Positions 54,961-63,999 of a stretch of 64,000 nucleotides of DNA are shown one piece after another. This DNA is from an uncultured Apibacter sp. (lineage in GTDB: Bacteria > Bacteroidota > Bacteroidia > Flavobacteriales > Weeksellaceae), in the NCBI GenBank assembly GCA_945280365.1, contig CALYQD010000004.1:72571-136570 (forward strand), read 5' to 3'. The position numbers and the translations under genes were made by a program. Below the pieces are notes generated by a model. It was not told the origin of the DNA, ran no database searches, and worked only from the letters and a program-made list of their open reading frames with translations. Each line of letters opens with the position of its first letter. Within the stretch, counting starts at the first letter, position 1.

Positions 54961-55051
54961 GCTTAATTTTTCAAGTTTGTGCATGTAAATTAATTTTAAA
55001 ATAAATTATTTAAATGAGAATTTTTCCTCTTAGAATCCGTAATATTTATTT

Positions 55052-55257
55052 TGTGATGACGCTACTATGGCTTTAAATTCTGAGAAATGAAAGGATTATT
55101 CATGATAATTTATAAAAATTATTTAAGGAGGAGAACTATAATTATTATTGCCAAACGGCTATCAACTGTAAAAAAGCAGATCAAGTTAAAATGGTAAAAC
55201 CGAGTGAATCATAGAAACAGAATATCATAACCAATTAGTAAAACTTAAATTAAAATA
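55052..55257 (+). pseudogene. ABC-transporter ATPase, C-terminal fossil
   Basis: Across three frames the order DDATMALNSEK (Walker B/D-loop), RRTIIIIAKRLSTV (H-loop, with His replaced by Lys), ADQVKMVKPSE and EYHNQLVKLK can be read, which is the end of an exporter-type ABC ATPase. Only about 65 codons remain. The gap 54961-55051 has nothing recognisable. Confidence 0.65.
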
Positions 55258-55284
55258 ATATAAATGGGTAAGAATCAGTTTAAA

Positions 55285-55845
55285 TTATGATTCCAAACTT
55301 TCTAAAAATTCAATTACTGGAGTAAAAGAAATATCCTCAATAACCTTAAAAAAATCTATTTCATCCTGGTGAGGCAAAAAGTCAGATATAATCCGTATGA
55401 TGAAATCATGGGGTCTTTTCAAATACATGAAACTATAATCTTCCATGTTAATAAGCGTGCCAATCGGTAAATGGGAAGTGGTCACAAATTTATCGGAAGT
55501 AAGGGAAGTGAGAGTAGGGAATTGGGTACGGGAAGCGGAAAGTAACAATTTTCCATTTTCAAAAATTTCACCCGAATATCCATATAAAGAAGAAGCTACT
55601 ACCTCTACTAAGCAGCCTTTTTGTAATTCTTTAGGCATGGTTTGTTCAATTCCGGTTATTGCCGTGAAACCCACTAAAATATCTAAATCGGATTTTGGTT
55701 TATTGACCAGGGATTTTGCAATTTTCTCACGACCAATTCCAGTTACAATGACTTCATATGAATGCTTTAGCGATGAAAACTCTGTTATAGCATCCATTAT
55801 TTTTTGATTTTCTTCCCGCATAGGGGTAAATAAATTAATTCTCAT
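55285..55845 (-). CDS. Nucleoside phosphorylase-like protein
   Basis: A 186-aa protein resembling the short nucleoside phosphorylase/MTA-SAH nucleosidase group: INLFTPMREENQ, VIVTGIGREKIA, ILVGFTAITGI and GCLVEVVASSLYGYSGE. It lacks parts of full-length MTAN. It starts 4 bp after the menD stop, so it is coupled to menaquinone synthesis or simply co-transcribed. The substrate is not evident; futalosine hydrolase is unlikely because menD marks the classical pathway. Confidence 0.6.
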   Translation of the reverse strand: MRINLFTPMREENQKIMDAITEFSSLKHSYEVIVTGIGREKIAKSLVNKPKSDLDILVGFTAITGIEQTMPKELQKGCLVEVVASSLYGYSGEIFENGKLLLSASRTQFPTLTSLTSDKFVTTSHLPIGTLINMEDYSFMYLKRPHDFIIRIISDFLPHQDEIDFFKVIEDISFTPVIEFLESLES

Positions 55846-55849
55846 ATTT

Positions 55850-57517
55850 CTATTCCTGATTTAAATAATTGAAATATTCTCGTAAAAGATTTGAATTTGG
55901 CTGTCCGGCTGTATTAATTTCCAATAATTTAGGTCTATGGGAAGAATTAAAAAATGACTCTAAGTGTTTTACTAACTCTTCTTGATTATGAGCTTGTAAA
56001 TACTCAAAATTATATTCTTTAGCTAGTAGTTGAGCAGTACGGTCGTGATGAGTGACAAAAAATTCATCTAAAGCATTTGATGTATCGGGTCCCGGAATGA
56101 TTTTAAAAATATCTCCACCTCCATTATTTATGAGAATAATTCTAAATGTATGAGGGATGTATTTATTCCATAAAGCATTAGAATCATAAAAGAAACCAAT
56201 GTCGCCGGTTATTAAAACAGTAGGATGGTGATCGGCAACGGCAAAGCCGACTGCAGTGGAAGTAGATCCATCAATACCACTGGCTCCTCGGTTGCAAAAT
56301 ATTTTATTTTTAGAATTAAAATTAAATAATTGCGCATATCTAATCATGGAACTATTGGATAGTTGAAGATTATACGAATCAGGTATTTTTTTATCCAAGG
56401 TTTTTATTACCCATAAGTCTGAAAACGGAAGATGAGCAACAAATTCATGATGTCTTTGTTCGCGTTCATTCTTTAATTGTTTCCAGAGTAATGAATAAGT
56501 AGAAGTTTTTGGCGAAATTTTCACTAATTTCTTTAAAAAAATAACGGGATTTTCTTCTATTTTTTCAGTTAAAGAAAAATAGGTGTCGGGATGCCAAAAT
56601 TCATCCAAATGCCAATGTGCCTGTAAATTTGATTTACGTAAAAAATCTTTAATTTTCTTGGAAACGATATTCTGTCCTATGGTAAGAAGTAGATCGGGTT
56701 TATACTCTTCCATCTTATGTTCACCGAATGGGAACATATAGCGATCGATAGTAGGATAAAATTTGCTGGAGTTGAGATTTGATGTAATTTCAGTAAGAAT
56801 AATCGTATCTTCTCTATCAGCCAATCTTTCAAGCAAATGAGTAAGCTTCGAATTAGGTTGTTGCATTCCTACAAGGATCATCTTTTTAGAATAATGATTC
56901 CAAGTAGGTAATAGAGGAGAATATAAGTCCGAATTATAGCTTTTATACGGAAGAGCTAGTTTGTCAATAATAATTTCTATTTTTTCAGTTTGTTTGTATA
57001 ATGGTTCTGAAAATGGAATATTTATATGTACCGGTCCGGATTTTAAGATACACGTATGTAATGCTTTTTTTAAATCCAGGAAATTTTGTGTAATTGATTC
57101 TTCATTTTCCGATTCAGATAGCTGAAAAGATCCATAAATATGGTTACTGTAAATGTTTTTTTGTCGAATTGTTTGTCCGTCAAAAATATCTACATAATTC
57201 TCGGGTCTGTCTGCTGTAAGTACTAATAAAGGAACATTCTGGTAGAACGCTTCAATAATGGCCGGATAATAATTGGCCGAAGCCGTTCCACTGGTGCAAC
57301 AGATGACTACTGGCTTTTTTTTGGATTGAGCCATACCTAAAGCAAAAAATGCGGCAGAACGTTCATCGACTATACTATAGCAAGTATACTCTTTATGATT
57401 TGTAAAATGTATGGTTAAAGGCGCATTTCTGGAGCCAGGAGAAATGATAATGTCAGTAATATCGTATCGATATAAAACTTCTCCTAATAATTGTACTGAT
57501 AATTTATTGCTATACAT
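55850..57517 (-). CDS. menD: SEPHCHC synthase MenD (menaquinone biosynthesis)
   Basis: A 555-aa ThDP enzyme. The N-terminal domain has IISPGSRNAPLTIHF, VDERSAAFFALGMAQ and CCTSGTASANYYPAI; the C-terminal ThDP domain has NRGASGIDGSTSTAVGFA and VLITGDIGFFYD. It condenses 2-oxoglutarate with isochorismate. Menaquinone is the respiratory quinone of most Bacteroidota. Full length and intact. Confidence 0.95.
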   Translation of the reverse strand: MYSNKLSVQLLGEVLYRYDITDIIISPGSRNAPLTIHFTNHKEYTCYSIVDERSAAFFALGMAQSKKKPVVICCTSGTASANYYPAIIEAFYQNVPLLVLTADRPENYVDIFDGQTIRQKNIYSNHIYGSFQLSESENEESITQNFLDLKKALHTCILKSGPVHINIPFSEPLYKQTEKIEIIIDKLALPYKSYNSDLYSPLLPTWNHYSKKMILVGMQQPNSKLTHLLERLADREDTIILTEITSNLNSSKFYPTIDRYMFPFGEHKMEEYKPDLLLTIGQNIVSKKIKDFLRKSNLQAHWHLDEFWHPDTYFSLTEKIEENPVIFLKKLVKISPKTSTYSLLWKQLKNEREQRHHEFVAHLPFSDLWVIKTLDKKIPDSYNLQLSNSSMIRYAQLFNFNSKNKIFCNRGASGIDGSTSTAVGFAVADHHPTVLITGDIGFFYDSNALWNKYIPHTFRIILINNGGGDIFKIIPGPDTSNALDEFFVTHHDRTAQLLAKEYNFEYLQAHNQEELVKHLESFFNSSHRPKLLEINTAGQPNSNLLREYFNYLNQE

Positions 57518-57540
57518 ATTTTAATAAGTTAAAAAAAGAA

Positions 57541-57563
57541 AGAGATTAAAATTTTTAATCTCT
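57541..57563 (-). terminator. Hairpin between fabG and menD
   Basis: AGAGATTAAAA and TTTTAATCTCT form a near-perfect palindrome just downstream of fabG on the minus strand. It probably ends or reduces fabG read-through into menD. Confidence 0.55.
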
Positions 57564-57593
57564 TATTTATAATACCTTATCCATATATTTTGT

Positions 57594-58340
57594 TTAATAA
57601 GTAAGCATACCACCGTTCACATTAAGTACATGTCCGGTAACATAACTTGATAGATCACTGGCAAGATATAGACAAGCGTTGGCAATATCTTCCGGTGTTC
57701 CACCTCTTTTTAGAGGAATATTGTCTCTCCATTCTTGAATAGTTTTTTCATCTAATGCTTCCGTCATTTCGGTTTCGATGAATCCCGGAGCAACTACATT
57801 GCAACGAATATTTCTTGATCCCAATTCTAATGCTATTGATTTAGAGAAACCAATAATTCCTGCTTTGGATGCGGCATAATTCGCTTGTCCAGCGTTTCCT
57901 TTCACACCAACTACAGAGCTCATATTGATAATCGACCCTTTTTTTTGTTTCATCATAGGTTTGACGATTGCTTTGGTAAGATTAAATACCGAATCAAGAT
58001 TTATACGGATCACTTCATCCCAATCTTCTTTATTCATTCTTAATAGTAAGTTATCTTTGGTAATCCCTGCATTATTAACTACGATATCTATCTGACCGAA
58101 TTCTTTGATAACATCATCTGCAAGTTTTTGTGCTGATTCAAAATCAGAAGCATCTGATTGGAATCCTTTTACTTTAGTAAGGTTACCAAGCTCTTTTTGC
58201 AATTCTTCTGCTTTAGCGACAGATGATGCATATGTGAAAGCAATCTGAGCCCCGTTTTTAGCAAATACTTCTGCAATTCCTTTTCCGATTCCTCTGGTTG
58301 CTCCGGTAATTATAGCGGTTTTTCCTTCAAGCAATTTCAT
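57594..58340 (-). CDS. fabG: 3-oxoacyl-ACP reductase FabG
   Basis: A 248-aa SDR protein with NADP-binding TGATRGIGKGIAEVFA, NNAGITKDNLLLRM, active-site Ser (INMSSVVGVKGNAGQ) and YAASKAG (Tyr/Lys), plus NVVAPGFIETEMT. These are classical FabG features. It reduces 3-oxoacyl-ACP in fatty-acid synthesis. Single gene with its own promoter-like element. Confidence 0.93.
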   Translation of the reverse strand: MKLLEGKTAIITGATRGIGKGIAEVFAKNGAQIAFTYASSVAKAEELQKELGNLTKVKGFQSDASDFESAQKLADDVIKEFGQIDIVVNNAGITKDNLLLRMNKEDWDEVIRINLDSVFNLTKAIVKPMMKQKKGSIINMSSVVGVKGNAGQANYAASKAGIIGFSKSIALELGSRNIRCNVVAPGFIETEMTEALDEKTIQEWRDNIPLKRGGTPEDIANACLYLASDLSSYVTGHVLNVNGGMLTY

Positions 58341-58360
58341 ATAGTAATCTTATTTTTTTT

Positions 58361-58387
58361 CAAATATAATACTTTTGTCATTATCAA
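58361..58387 (-). promoter_or_regulatory. Candidate fabG promoter
   Basis: On the minus strand TTG (58385-58387) and TATATTTG (58361-58368) are 16 bp apart, about 20 bp before the fabG ATG. Confidence 0.5.
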
Positions 58388-58532
58388 GGTATTTTTAAAA
58401 TTATACTGCAATATATTTTAATGATTTGAAAACCATAGGGGTTAAATTTTTATATTTATTTCAAAATAAATTTCCATAACTAGTAATTGTTACATTTTTT
58501 AGGAATTTAAAAAATTAATCTATTATAATTCT

Positions 58533-59135
58533 TTAAAGATTAAATTTTTGTTCAACAAATGATTTAATAAGATTTACACTTTTTTCAATTCCTAAAACAG
58601 AAGAGTTTATGCAAAGGTGATAAGAATTTGCATGCCCCCAATTTTTTTTATTATAGAAGTTATAATATTCTTTTCTTTTTCTATCTATTTTTAAATTTAA
58701 TTCTTCAGCCTCTTTTAACGAAATATTTTTTCTCTGAGAAGTTCTCCTAATGCGGTCTTCTTTGTTAGCGGTTATGAATATATCGATTCGTCTTTCGAAT
58801 TCACGTAAAATATAATCGGAACATCTACCCACAAATAAAGCGGAACCTTTACGAGCTTCCTCTTTAATAATTTCACTTTGTATTTCAAATAAATTTTCGT
58901 TTCCTAAATAATTTTTAGAAAGTTGCATTCCTAAGAAATTTTCGAAAAAGCTATAACAATTTTTTTCATCTGCTTGCTCAAAAATCTCGGGATTTAAACC
59001 GCTTTCTATAGAAGCTAAATTGATGATTTCCTTATCATAATAAGAGATGTGTAAAGCATCAGCAAGTTTCTTTCCAATTTGCCGGCCACCGCTTCCCAAC
59101 TGTCGACCAATGGTAATAAAATATTTTTCTGTCAT
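58533..59135 (-). CDS. Cytidylate kinase-like family protein
   Basis: A 200-aa P-loop protein starting FITIGRQLGSGGRQIGKKLADAL, the glycine-rich loop of the cytidylate-kinase-like group, then GRCSDYILREFERRIDIFI and RIRRTSQRKNISLKEAEEL (lid region). Distinct from true Cmk. The nucleotide substrate is unknown. It follows the MATE gene by 20 bp in the same direction. Confidence 0.75.
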   Translation of the reverse strand: MTEKYFITIGRQLGSGGRQIGKKLADALHISYYDKEIINLASIESGLNPEIFEQADEKNCYSFFENFLGMQLSKNYLGNENLFEIQSEIIKEEARKGSALFVGRCSDYILREFERRIDIFITANKEDRIRRTSQRKNISLKEAEELNLKIDRKRKEYYNFYNKKNWGHANSYHLCINSSVLGIEKSVNLIKSFVEQKFNL

Positions 59136-59155
59136 AACATATCTATATTAGTTTA

Positions 59156-60508
59156 TCAGGATTTCGGTTTAGTAAATTCTTTGTATTGTTTAAGCAGCAT
59201 AATTGCAGCCAAAATAGTAGCGAAAAAATCTGCTGCAGGCATACTTATCCATATTCCTGCAATACCAAAAAATCTAGGGAGAATTAATAGAAAAGGGATT
59301 AAAAACAAAATTTGACGTGTTAATGACAAAATAATAGCCTTTTTAGCCATTCCTATACTTTGGAAAAATGTTGAAGTAACGATTTGAAAACCTACAATGG
59401 GATAGCAAATAAAAACTATTCTCAGCCCTAGAGATGCAATATCGATGAGTTCTTTATCAGTTGTAAATATGGAAGCTACCGCATGAGGAACAGACTCAAC
59501 TATAATAAATCCTGTACACATGATTAGGGTTGCAATTAATATCGTTTTTTTTAATACTTCTGTAACTCTCGAATATAATTTTGCTCCGAAATTATATCCG
59601 GCAATAGGTTGCATACCTTGATTTAGTCCCAATACAACGGTTACAAATAGAAAAGCGATCCTATTAACAATTCCATAAGCTCCAACGGCAAGATCTCCTC
59701 CGTATTTTAATAATCCCTGATTTATAATTATCACAATAACAGATGCAGCAGCATTCATTAAGAAAGGAGACATACCAATCGATAAAGAGTCTTTTACTAT
59801 ATATTTATTTAATTTAAATATGCCTTTTTGAATATGAATAAAATTATTCTTATCGCAAAATAAATAGATCTGCCATATTAATATAGTTGTTTGTGAAATG
59901 ATAGTTGCATATGCGCTTCCCTGGATACCCCAGCCAAATACAAATATGAATAAGGGATTTAAAACTAGATTTATGAGTACTGTAAATATGGTTGCATACA
60001 TAGACTGTCTGGGTTTCCCGGAAGAGCGCAACATTGAATTTAATCCGAGATACATATGAGTGATCACGTTTCCTGACAGAATTATAATCATGAAATCATG
60101 GGCATAAGGAAGTGTTTTTTTGCTGGCACCGAAAAAGTATAATATAGGGTCTAGAAATAGTAAGGAAACAATAGTAAAGGAAATACCAATAATTAAATTC
60201 ATAATGAATACGTTTCCTAAAATGCTGTTTGCCGTAGTATAATCCTTTTGGCCTAATCGGACAGAAAGTAAAGTAGCGGCACCGGCTCCTACAAGAGAGC
60301 CGAAAGCAGCGGCAAGATTCATGAGGGGAAAGGTGATAGCTAATCCGGAAATAGCCAATGGTCCGACTCCATGTCCTATAAAAATGCTATCGGTAATATT
60401 ATAAAGAGAGGAGGCTATCATTGCTATGATAGCAGGGATGGCATATTGCTTTAATAATTTTCCAATATTCTCAGTTCCTAATTCAATAGGAGTACCGGTT
60501 AATCTCAT
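59156..60508 (-). CDS. MATE-family efflux transporter
   Basis: A 450-aa membrane protein with 12 predicted helices in two six-helix halves. The first half has NITDSIFIGHGVGPLAI and the second has AFLFVTVVLGLNQGMQPIAGYNFGAK, both MATE signatures. It exports cationic drugs or other compounds using Na+ or H+; the substrate is not visible. Probably co-transcribed with the kinase-like gene after it. Confidence 0.88.
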   Translation of the reverse strand: MRLTGTPIELGTENIGKLLKQYAIPAIIAMIASSLYNITDSIFIGHGVGPLAISGLAITFPLMNLAAAFGSLVGAGAATLLSVRLGQKDYTTANSILGNVFIMNLIIGISFTIVSLLFLDPILYFFGASKKTLPYAHDFMIIILSGNVITHMYLGLNSMLRSSGKPRQSMYATIFTVLINLVLNPLFIFVFGWGIQGSAYATIISQTTILIWQIYLFCDKNNFIHIQKGIFKLNKYIVKDSLSIGMSPFLMNAAASVIVIIINQGLLKYGGDLAVGAYGIVNRIAFLFVTVVLGLNQGMQPIAGYNFGAKLYSRVTEVLKKTILIATLIMCTGFIIVESVPHAVASIFTTDKELIDIASLGLRIVFICYPIVGFQIVTSTFFQSIGMAKKAIILSLTRQILFLIPFLLILPRFFGIAGIWISMPAADFFATILAAIMLLKQYKEFTKPKS

Positions 60509-60648
60509 ATTTTAGTTATCTTAATTTTAAAAGGTTATAAAATTGTCAAATGAAGTAAATAGGTCGCGCTATAAAATTAATAATTTTTTATATAATGTGA
60601 TTATACACACATAAATAAATATACTGCATTAATGAACACTAAATAAAA

Positions 60649-60668
60649 TAGCAGCTAATAAGCTGCTA
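60649..60668 (-). terminator. Terminator of the YtxH/GlsB-type operon
   Basis: On the minus strand TAGCAGCT and AGCTGCTA pair around a four-base loop and run into TTTTATTT, 31 bp after the YtxH-like stop. Confidence 0.7.
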
Positions 60669-60698
60669 CATGGATGTATTGTTGGATTATTTCATTGT

Positions 60699-60932
60699 TT
60701 AATCTTCTTGAATAAGACTTTCACCTTTTTCCCCATACTTTTTTGCTCTATCTTTTAGATATTCAGCCTCATTTTTACCCACATCAACCATATTGTTTAA
60801 ATTTTTCTTAGTTTTAGAGGTAAATTTATTTAGTTCATTAGATACTTGATCGAAAAAACCATCTTCTTGCATCTTTCTGGCGATATATCCAATAGCTGCA
60901 CCCAAGAAAGTTCCTAAAATTATTTTTTTCAT
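60699..60932 (-). CDS. YtxH-like small stress protein
   Basis: A 77-aa protein: a short hydrophobic Gly-rich N-terminus (GTFLGAAIGYIARKM) followed by an amphipathic helical tail with Lys/Glu, as in YtxH-domain proteins. It lies 17 bp after the GlsB-like gene and shares its presumed promoter. Envelope stress association is family knowledge only. Confidence 0.7.
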   Translation of the reverse strand: MKKIILGTFLGAAIGYIARKMQEDGFFDQVSNELNKFTSKTKKNLNNMVDVGKNEAEYLKDRAKKYGEKGESLIQED

Positions 60933-60949
60933 GACATTTTATTATAAGG

Positions 60950-61201
60950 TTATTTTGTTCTAAATAATGATATAATCCATAAAAGGGCTACAGAACCAAT
61001 TACAGACATTAAAAGCATTCCTAATTTACCACCACTGGAAAAACCAAATAGGCTGTAAATCCATCCGCCGAGTATACTTCCAATAAGACCGACAAGCAAA
61101 TTGACAAACATGCCGAAGCCGCTTCCGCGCATAATTCTTCCTGCAATAAAACCGGCTATAATTCCAATAATTATAGACCATAAAATACCCATTCCTTGCA
61201 T
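60950..61201 (-). CDS. GlsB/YeaQ/YmgE-family small membrane protein
   Basis: An 83-aa protein with three membrane helices. The Gly-rich pattern (GIIAGFIAGRIMRGSGFGMF, GLIGSILGGWIYSLFG) is typical of the transglycosylase-associated GlsB/YeaQ/YmgE family, which is linked to stress responses. First gene of a two-gene operon with two CRP/FNR-like palindromes upstream. Confidence 0.85.
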   Translation of the reverse strand: MQGMGILWSIIIGIIAGFIAGRIMRGSGFGMFVNLLVGLIGSILGGWIYSLFGFSSGGKLGMLLMSVIGSVALLWIISLFRTK

Positions 61202-61301
61202 TAATATAAAATTTTTATATGTTTTTAATATTTTTTGTTAATGAAAGAAGTGTAATTATCTTGTAGTTTTTTTATATCTTAAACAATAAATATGCCATCT
61301 A

Positions 61302-61321
61302 AATCACATTTTAATGTGATT
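61302..61321. promoter_or_regulatory. CRP/FNR-like palindrome 1
   Basis: AATCACATT, TT, AATGTGATT: perfect 9-bp arms, about 100 bp upstream of the GlsB-like start. Confidence 0.5.
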
Positions 61322-61349
61322 ATTTTAGAATATTATAAAATAAACTTAT

Positions 61350-61365
61350 TGTGAGATAAATCACA
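61350..61365. promoter_or_regulatory. CRP/FNR-like palindrome 2
   Basis: TGTGAGATAAATCACA exactly fits TGTGA-N6-TCACA. It lies about 29 bp from palindrome 1 in the gap upstream of the GlsB-like operon; the other flanking gene faces away. The remainder of 61202-61616 has no gene. Confidence 0.55.
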
Positions 61366-61528
61366 TAAACTAAAATGAAATTGGTTCTTATTGAATGAAG
61401 ATTCTTAAATTCTTACTAATTATATTAAATAAATAAGGATATAAATTGGTAATATAGATAACTTTAGATAAAATTTTTTATAATAAAATTTACTAAAACT
61501 GTAAATAAGATGGGGAGCAGTATTATAT

Positions 61529-61570
61529 AGAAAAAGTAACTGTTTTTACTAAAAAACAGTTACTTTTTCT
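61529..61570 (-). terminator. Terminator after the Na+/H+ antiporter gene
   Basis: A long perfect stem (AGAAAAAGTAACTGTTTTT against its complement, four-base loop), about 47 bp after the antiporter stop. Confidence 0.8.
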
Positions 61571-61616
61571 ATAGTTTAAATTGATATCATTTAAAATATC
61601 GAATATAAACTGTATA

Positions 61617-62903
61617 CTATTGTATATCTTTAGCTACTTTTCCAACAGTTAATCCTTGTACTAAAATAGAAAATACGACTACTACATAAGTAACGGCTAT
61701 AATAGTTTCCTTATAATCACTATCTGGAACGGTAAGCGCTAAAGCTATTGAAACACCGCCTCTTAATCCTCCCCAAACCAATACAGCAATAGTTCCTTTA
61801 CTGAACTTTTCTTTAAAAGGAATAATTATTGTAGGGATTTTAATTGAAATGTATCTGGCAAATAAAACTATAATAATGCATATAATACCTAAAAGCCAGT
61901 AATGAATCAAATCATCAATAAGTAAAAGTTGAAATCCCATAAAAAGGAATAAAATAGCATTCATAACCTCATCTATCAATTCCCAGAAGTAACCTACGCT
62001 GCTTTTTTCAGTAGTTCCTAATTTTCTTCTTGATTCTCCTATGATTAGTCCGGCACCCACCATAGCAAGTGGCGCAGAGGTATGCAACGATCTAGCTATA
62101 AGGTATCCTCCCATAACAACGGCCAAGGTAATTAATACAGAAACTTTATAATCGTTAGAAGTTCTTATGGCATAGGCAGCAAGGTAACCAAGTGCAGTTC
62201 CTAATAATAAACCGCCTATAGCCTCTCTTAAAAATAAATCAAATATATGGGCAAATGATAAATCCATATGTCCGGTAGCCACAACAACTGGGTTATTGGC
62301 AAGATTCGCTAATATTGCAAATAACACTACGGCCACCCCATCATTAAGCAATGATTCTCCGGCAATTTTGGTTTCTAATGATTTTGAAACATTAGCCTGT
62401 TTCAATATACTTAATACAGCAATTGGGTCTGTAGGTGAAATTAATGCTCCAAAAAGTAAGCAATAAATTAAAGGTATTTCGGTATGTACATTTATAATCG
62501 GAAGAAGGTAATTAGAAGTGTAATAAAGTCCTGTTCCCACTACTATCGCAGATATTATCACTCCCAATGTGGAAAATATTATTACAGGAAGCCTTTGCTC
62601 TTTTAAATCTGACATATTAATATGTATAGCTCCGGCAAAAAGCAGGAAATTTAACATACATCCCATCAATATTTCAGTAAAATCAAATCCTTTGATTAGG
62701 GAAGCAATATCATTTAAAGGTTTTGAGGTAAGACTTCCTAAAAGAACTAAAATAATTGACATAATTAATGCGATGATCATAATTCCAATAGTAGATGGAA
62801 ATTTTAAAAATCTAACATTAATATATGAAAAAATAGCAGCTAAAATAATAAGAATTGAAAATGAGTAGTATAATTCCATGAAATTAAATAAAATTTTTTG
62901 CAA
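61617..62903 (-). CDS. Na+/H+ antiporter, CPA1 (NhaP-like) family
   Basis: A 428-aa protein with about 12 helices. LLFGALISPTDPIAVLSIL and AGESLLNDGVAVVLFAIL contain the conserved Asp pair of CPA1 exchangers. LVWGGLRGGVSIALALTVP is the later conserved segment. No long cytoplasmic tail. Role in pH and sodium balance. Stands alone between two terminators. Confidence 0.9.
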   Translation of the reverse strand: MQKILFNFMELYYSFSILIILAAIFSYINVRFLKFPSTIGIMIIALIMSIILVLLGSLTSKPLNDIASLIKGFDFTEILMGCMLNFLLFAGAIHINMSDLKEQRLPVIIFSTLGVIISAIVVGTGLYYTSNYLLPIINVHTEIPLIYCLLFGALISPTDPIAVLSILKQANVSKSLETKIAGESLLNDGVAVVLFAILANLANNPVVVATGHMDLSFAHIFDLFLREAIGGLLLGTALGYLAAYAIRTSNDYKVSVLITLAVVMGGYLIARSLHTSAPLAMVGAGLIIGESRRKLGTTEKSSVGYFWELIDEVMNAILFLFMGFQLLLIDDLIHYWLLGIICIIIVLFARYISIKIPTIIIPFKEKFSKGTIAVLVWGGLRGGVSIALALTVPDSDYKETIIAVTYVVVVFSILVQGLTVGKVAKDIQ

Positions 62904-63023
62904 AGATAAGAAATAAAATTAGAGTAAAAATAAAATGAAAATAGTAAACCAATTTAAAAAATGAAAAAATTATATATTTATATTATAATTCCAATTAATA
63001 TAGTTTGATTATTTTATAAAAAT

Positions 63024-63056
63024 AAAAAAGCGTTCAGTTTTTTGAACACTTTTTTT
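63024..63056. terminator. Terminator of the aldo/keto reductase gene
   Basis: AAAAAAG, one mismatch, GTTCA pairs with TGAAC and CTTTTTT around a 6-base loop, with T-tracts on both strands. Confidence 0.7.
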
Positions 63057-63090
63057 ATTTGAGGAGATTAGGTTTTTATGAGTTCAGAGG

Positions 63091-63999
63091 TCATTTACTC
63101 GCATCGTTCAAGGCCGTAATATCTTCTTTGGAAAGCTGTAAATCCACGGCTTTTAATATGTCTAACTGTCCTAGTTTGGAAGCACTTGCAATTGGAGCGG
63201 TCACACTGGGTCTTTGAATGATCCAAGCTATGGATACTTGAGCCGGTGTAGCGCTATTTCTTGCAGCTACATCTTCTAAAGTTTTAATAATTCTCAAACC
63301 TCTTTCATTTAGATATTTTTTTAATCCTTCTCCTCTTTTGCTTTTATTCAAATCTTCTTCTGAATGATATTTACCGGTTAGAAAACCACTTGCCAAAGAA
63401 TAATACGTCATAACTCCCAACTTATATTTTTCAGCTAACGGTTCATATTCCTTTTCATATTTCTCACGATCATATAAATTATATTCTGGTTGTAATACTG
63501 AATAGGAGGGAAGGTTATTGGTTTTGCTTATTTCTAAGGATTGTAATATTCTTTTTGTAGTCATGTTGGAAACGCCTATATAACGTATTTTACCTTCTTT
63601 GATCAATTGTTGATAGGCCTCTAGAACTTCTTCAATAGATGTGTCAGGGTCATCAAAGTGAGTAAAATATAAGTCTATATAATCAGTTTGTAAACGTTTT
63701 AACGATTCTTCAATCTCTGAGAGAATGTATGATTTTTTTAAGCCTTTATGAGTACTGTCTATTTCTCCACCTACTTTAGAAGTAATTACTAACTTGTCTC
63801 TGTTTCCTCTCCGATTAATCCATTTTCCAATGATCGTTTCGGATTCTCCTCCTTTATTTCCGGGTACCCATGCAGAATATACATCAGCCGTATCAATAAA
63901 GTTAAAACCTAATTCTGTATATTGATCTAATAATTCAAAAGAAGTATTCTCATCGGCAGTCCAACCAAAAACATTCCCTCCAAAAGCAAAAGGATAAAC
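63091..63999 (-). CDS. Aldo/keto reductase (partial, runs off the window)
   Basis: The minus-strand frame is open from the window end to the stop at 63091, about 302 residues; the start lies beyond 64000. TTG 63606 lies inside the fold and is not a real start. Catalytic residues are visible: FIDTADVYS (Asp, Tyr), VITSKVGG (Lys) and YFTHFDDP (His), then RYIGVSNM and an NADP-binding tail (PIASASKLGQLDIL). NADPH-dependent reductase of unknown substrate, YajO/Tas-like branch. Confidence 0.88.
   Translation of the reverse strand, partial: VYPFAFGGNVFGWTADENTSFELLDQYTELGFNFIDTADVYSAWVPGNKGGESETIIGKWINRRGNRDKLVITSKVGGEIDSTHKGLKKSYILSEIEESLKRLQTDYIDLYFTHFDDPDTSIEEVLEAYQQLIKEGKIRYIGVSNMTTKRILQSLEISKTNNLPSYSVLQPEYNLYDREKYEKEYEPLAEKYKLGVMTYYSLASGFLTGKYHSEEDLNKSKRGEGLKKYLNERGLRIIKTLEDVAARNSATPAQVSIAWIIQRPSVTAPIASASKLGQLDILKAVDLQLSKEDITALNDASK

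Noticed and set aside
63091..63606. A short 171-aa aldo/keto reductase starting at 63606
   Set aside because: The frame stays open to the window edge and the upstream part holds the catalytic Asp, Tyr, Lys and His, so the gene is longer and only cut by the window.
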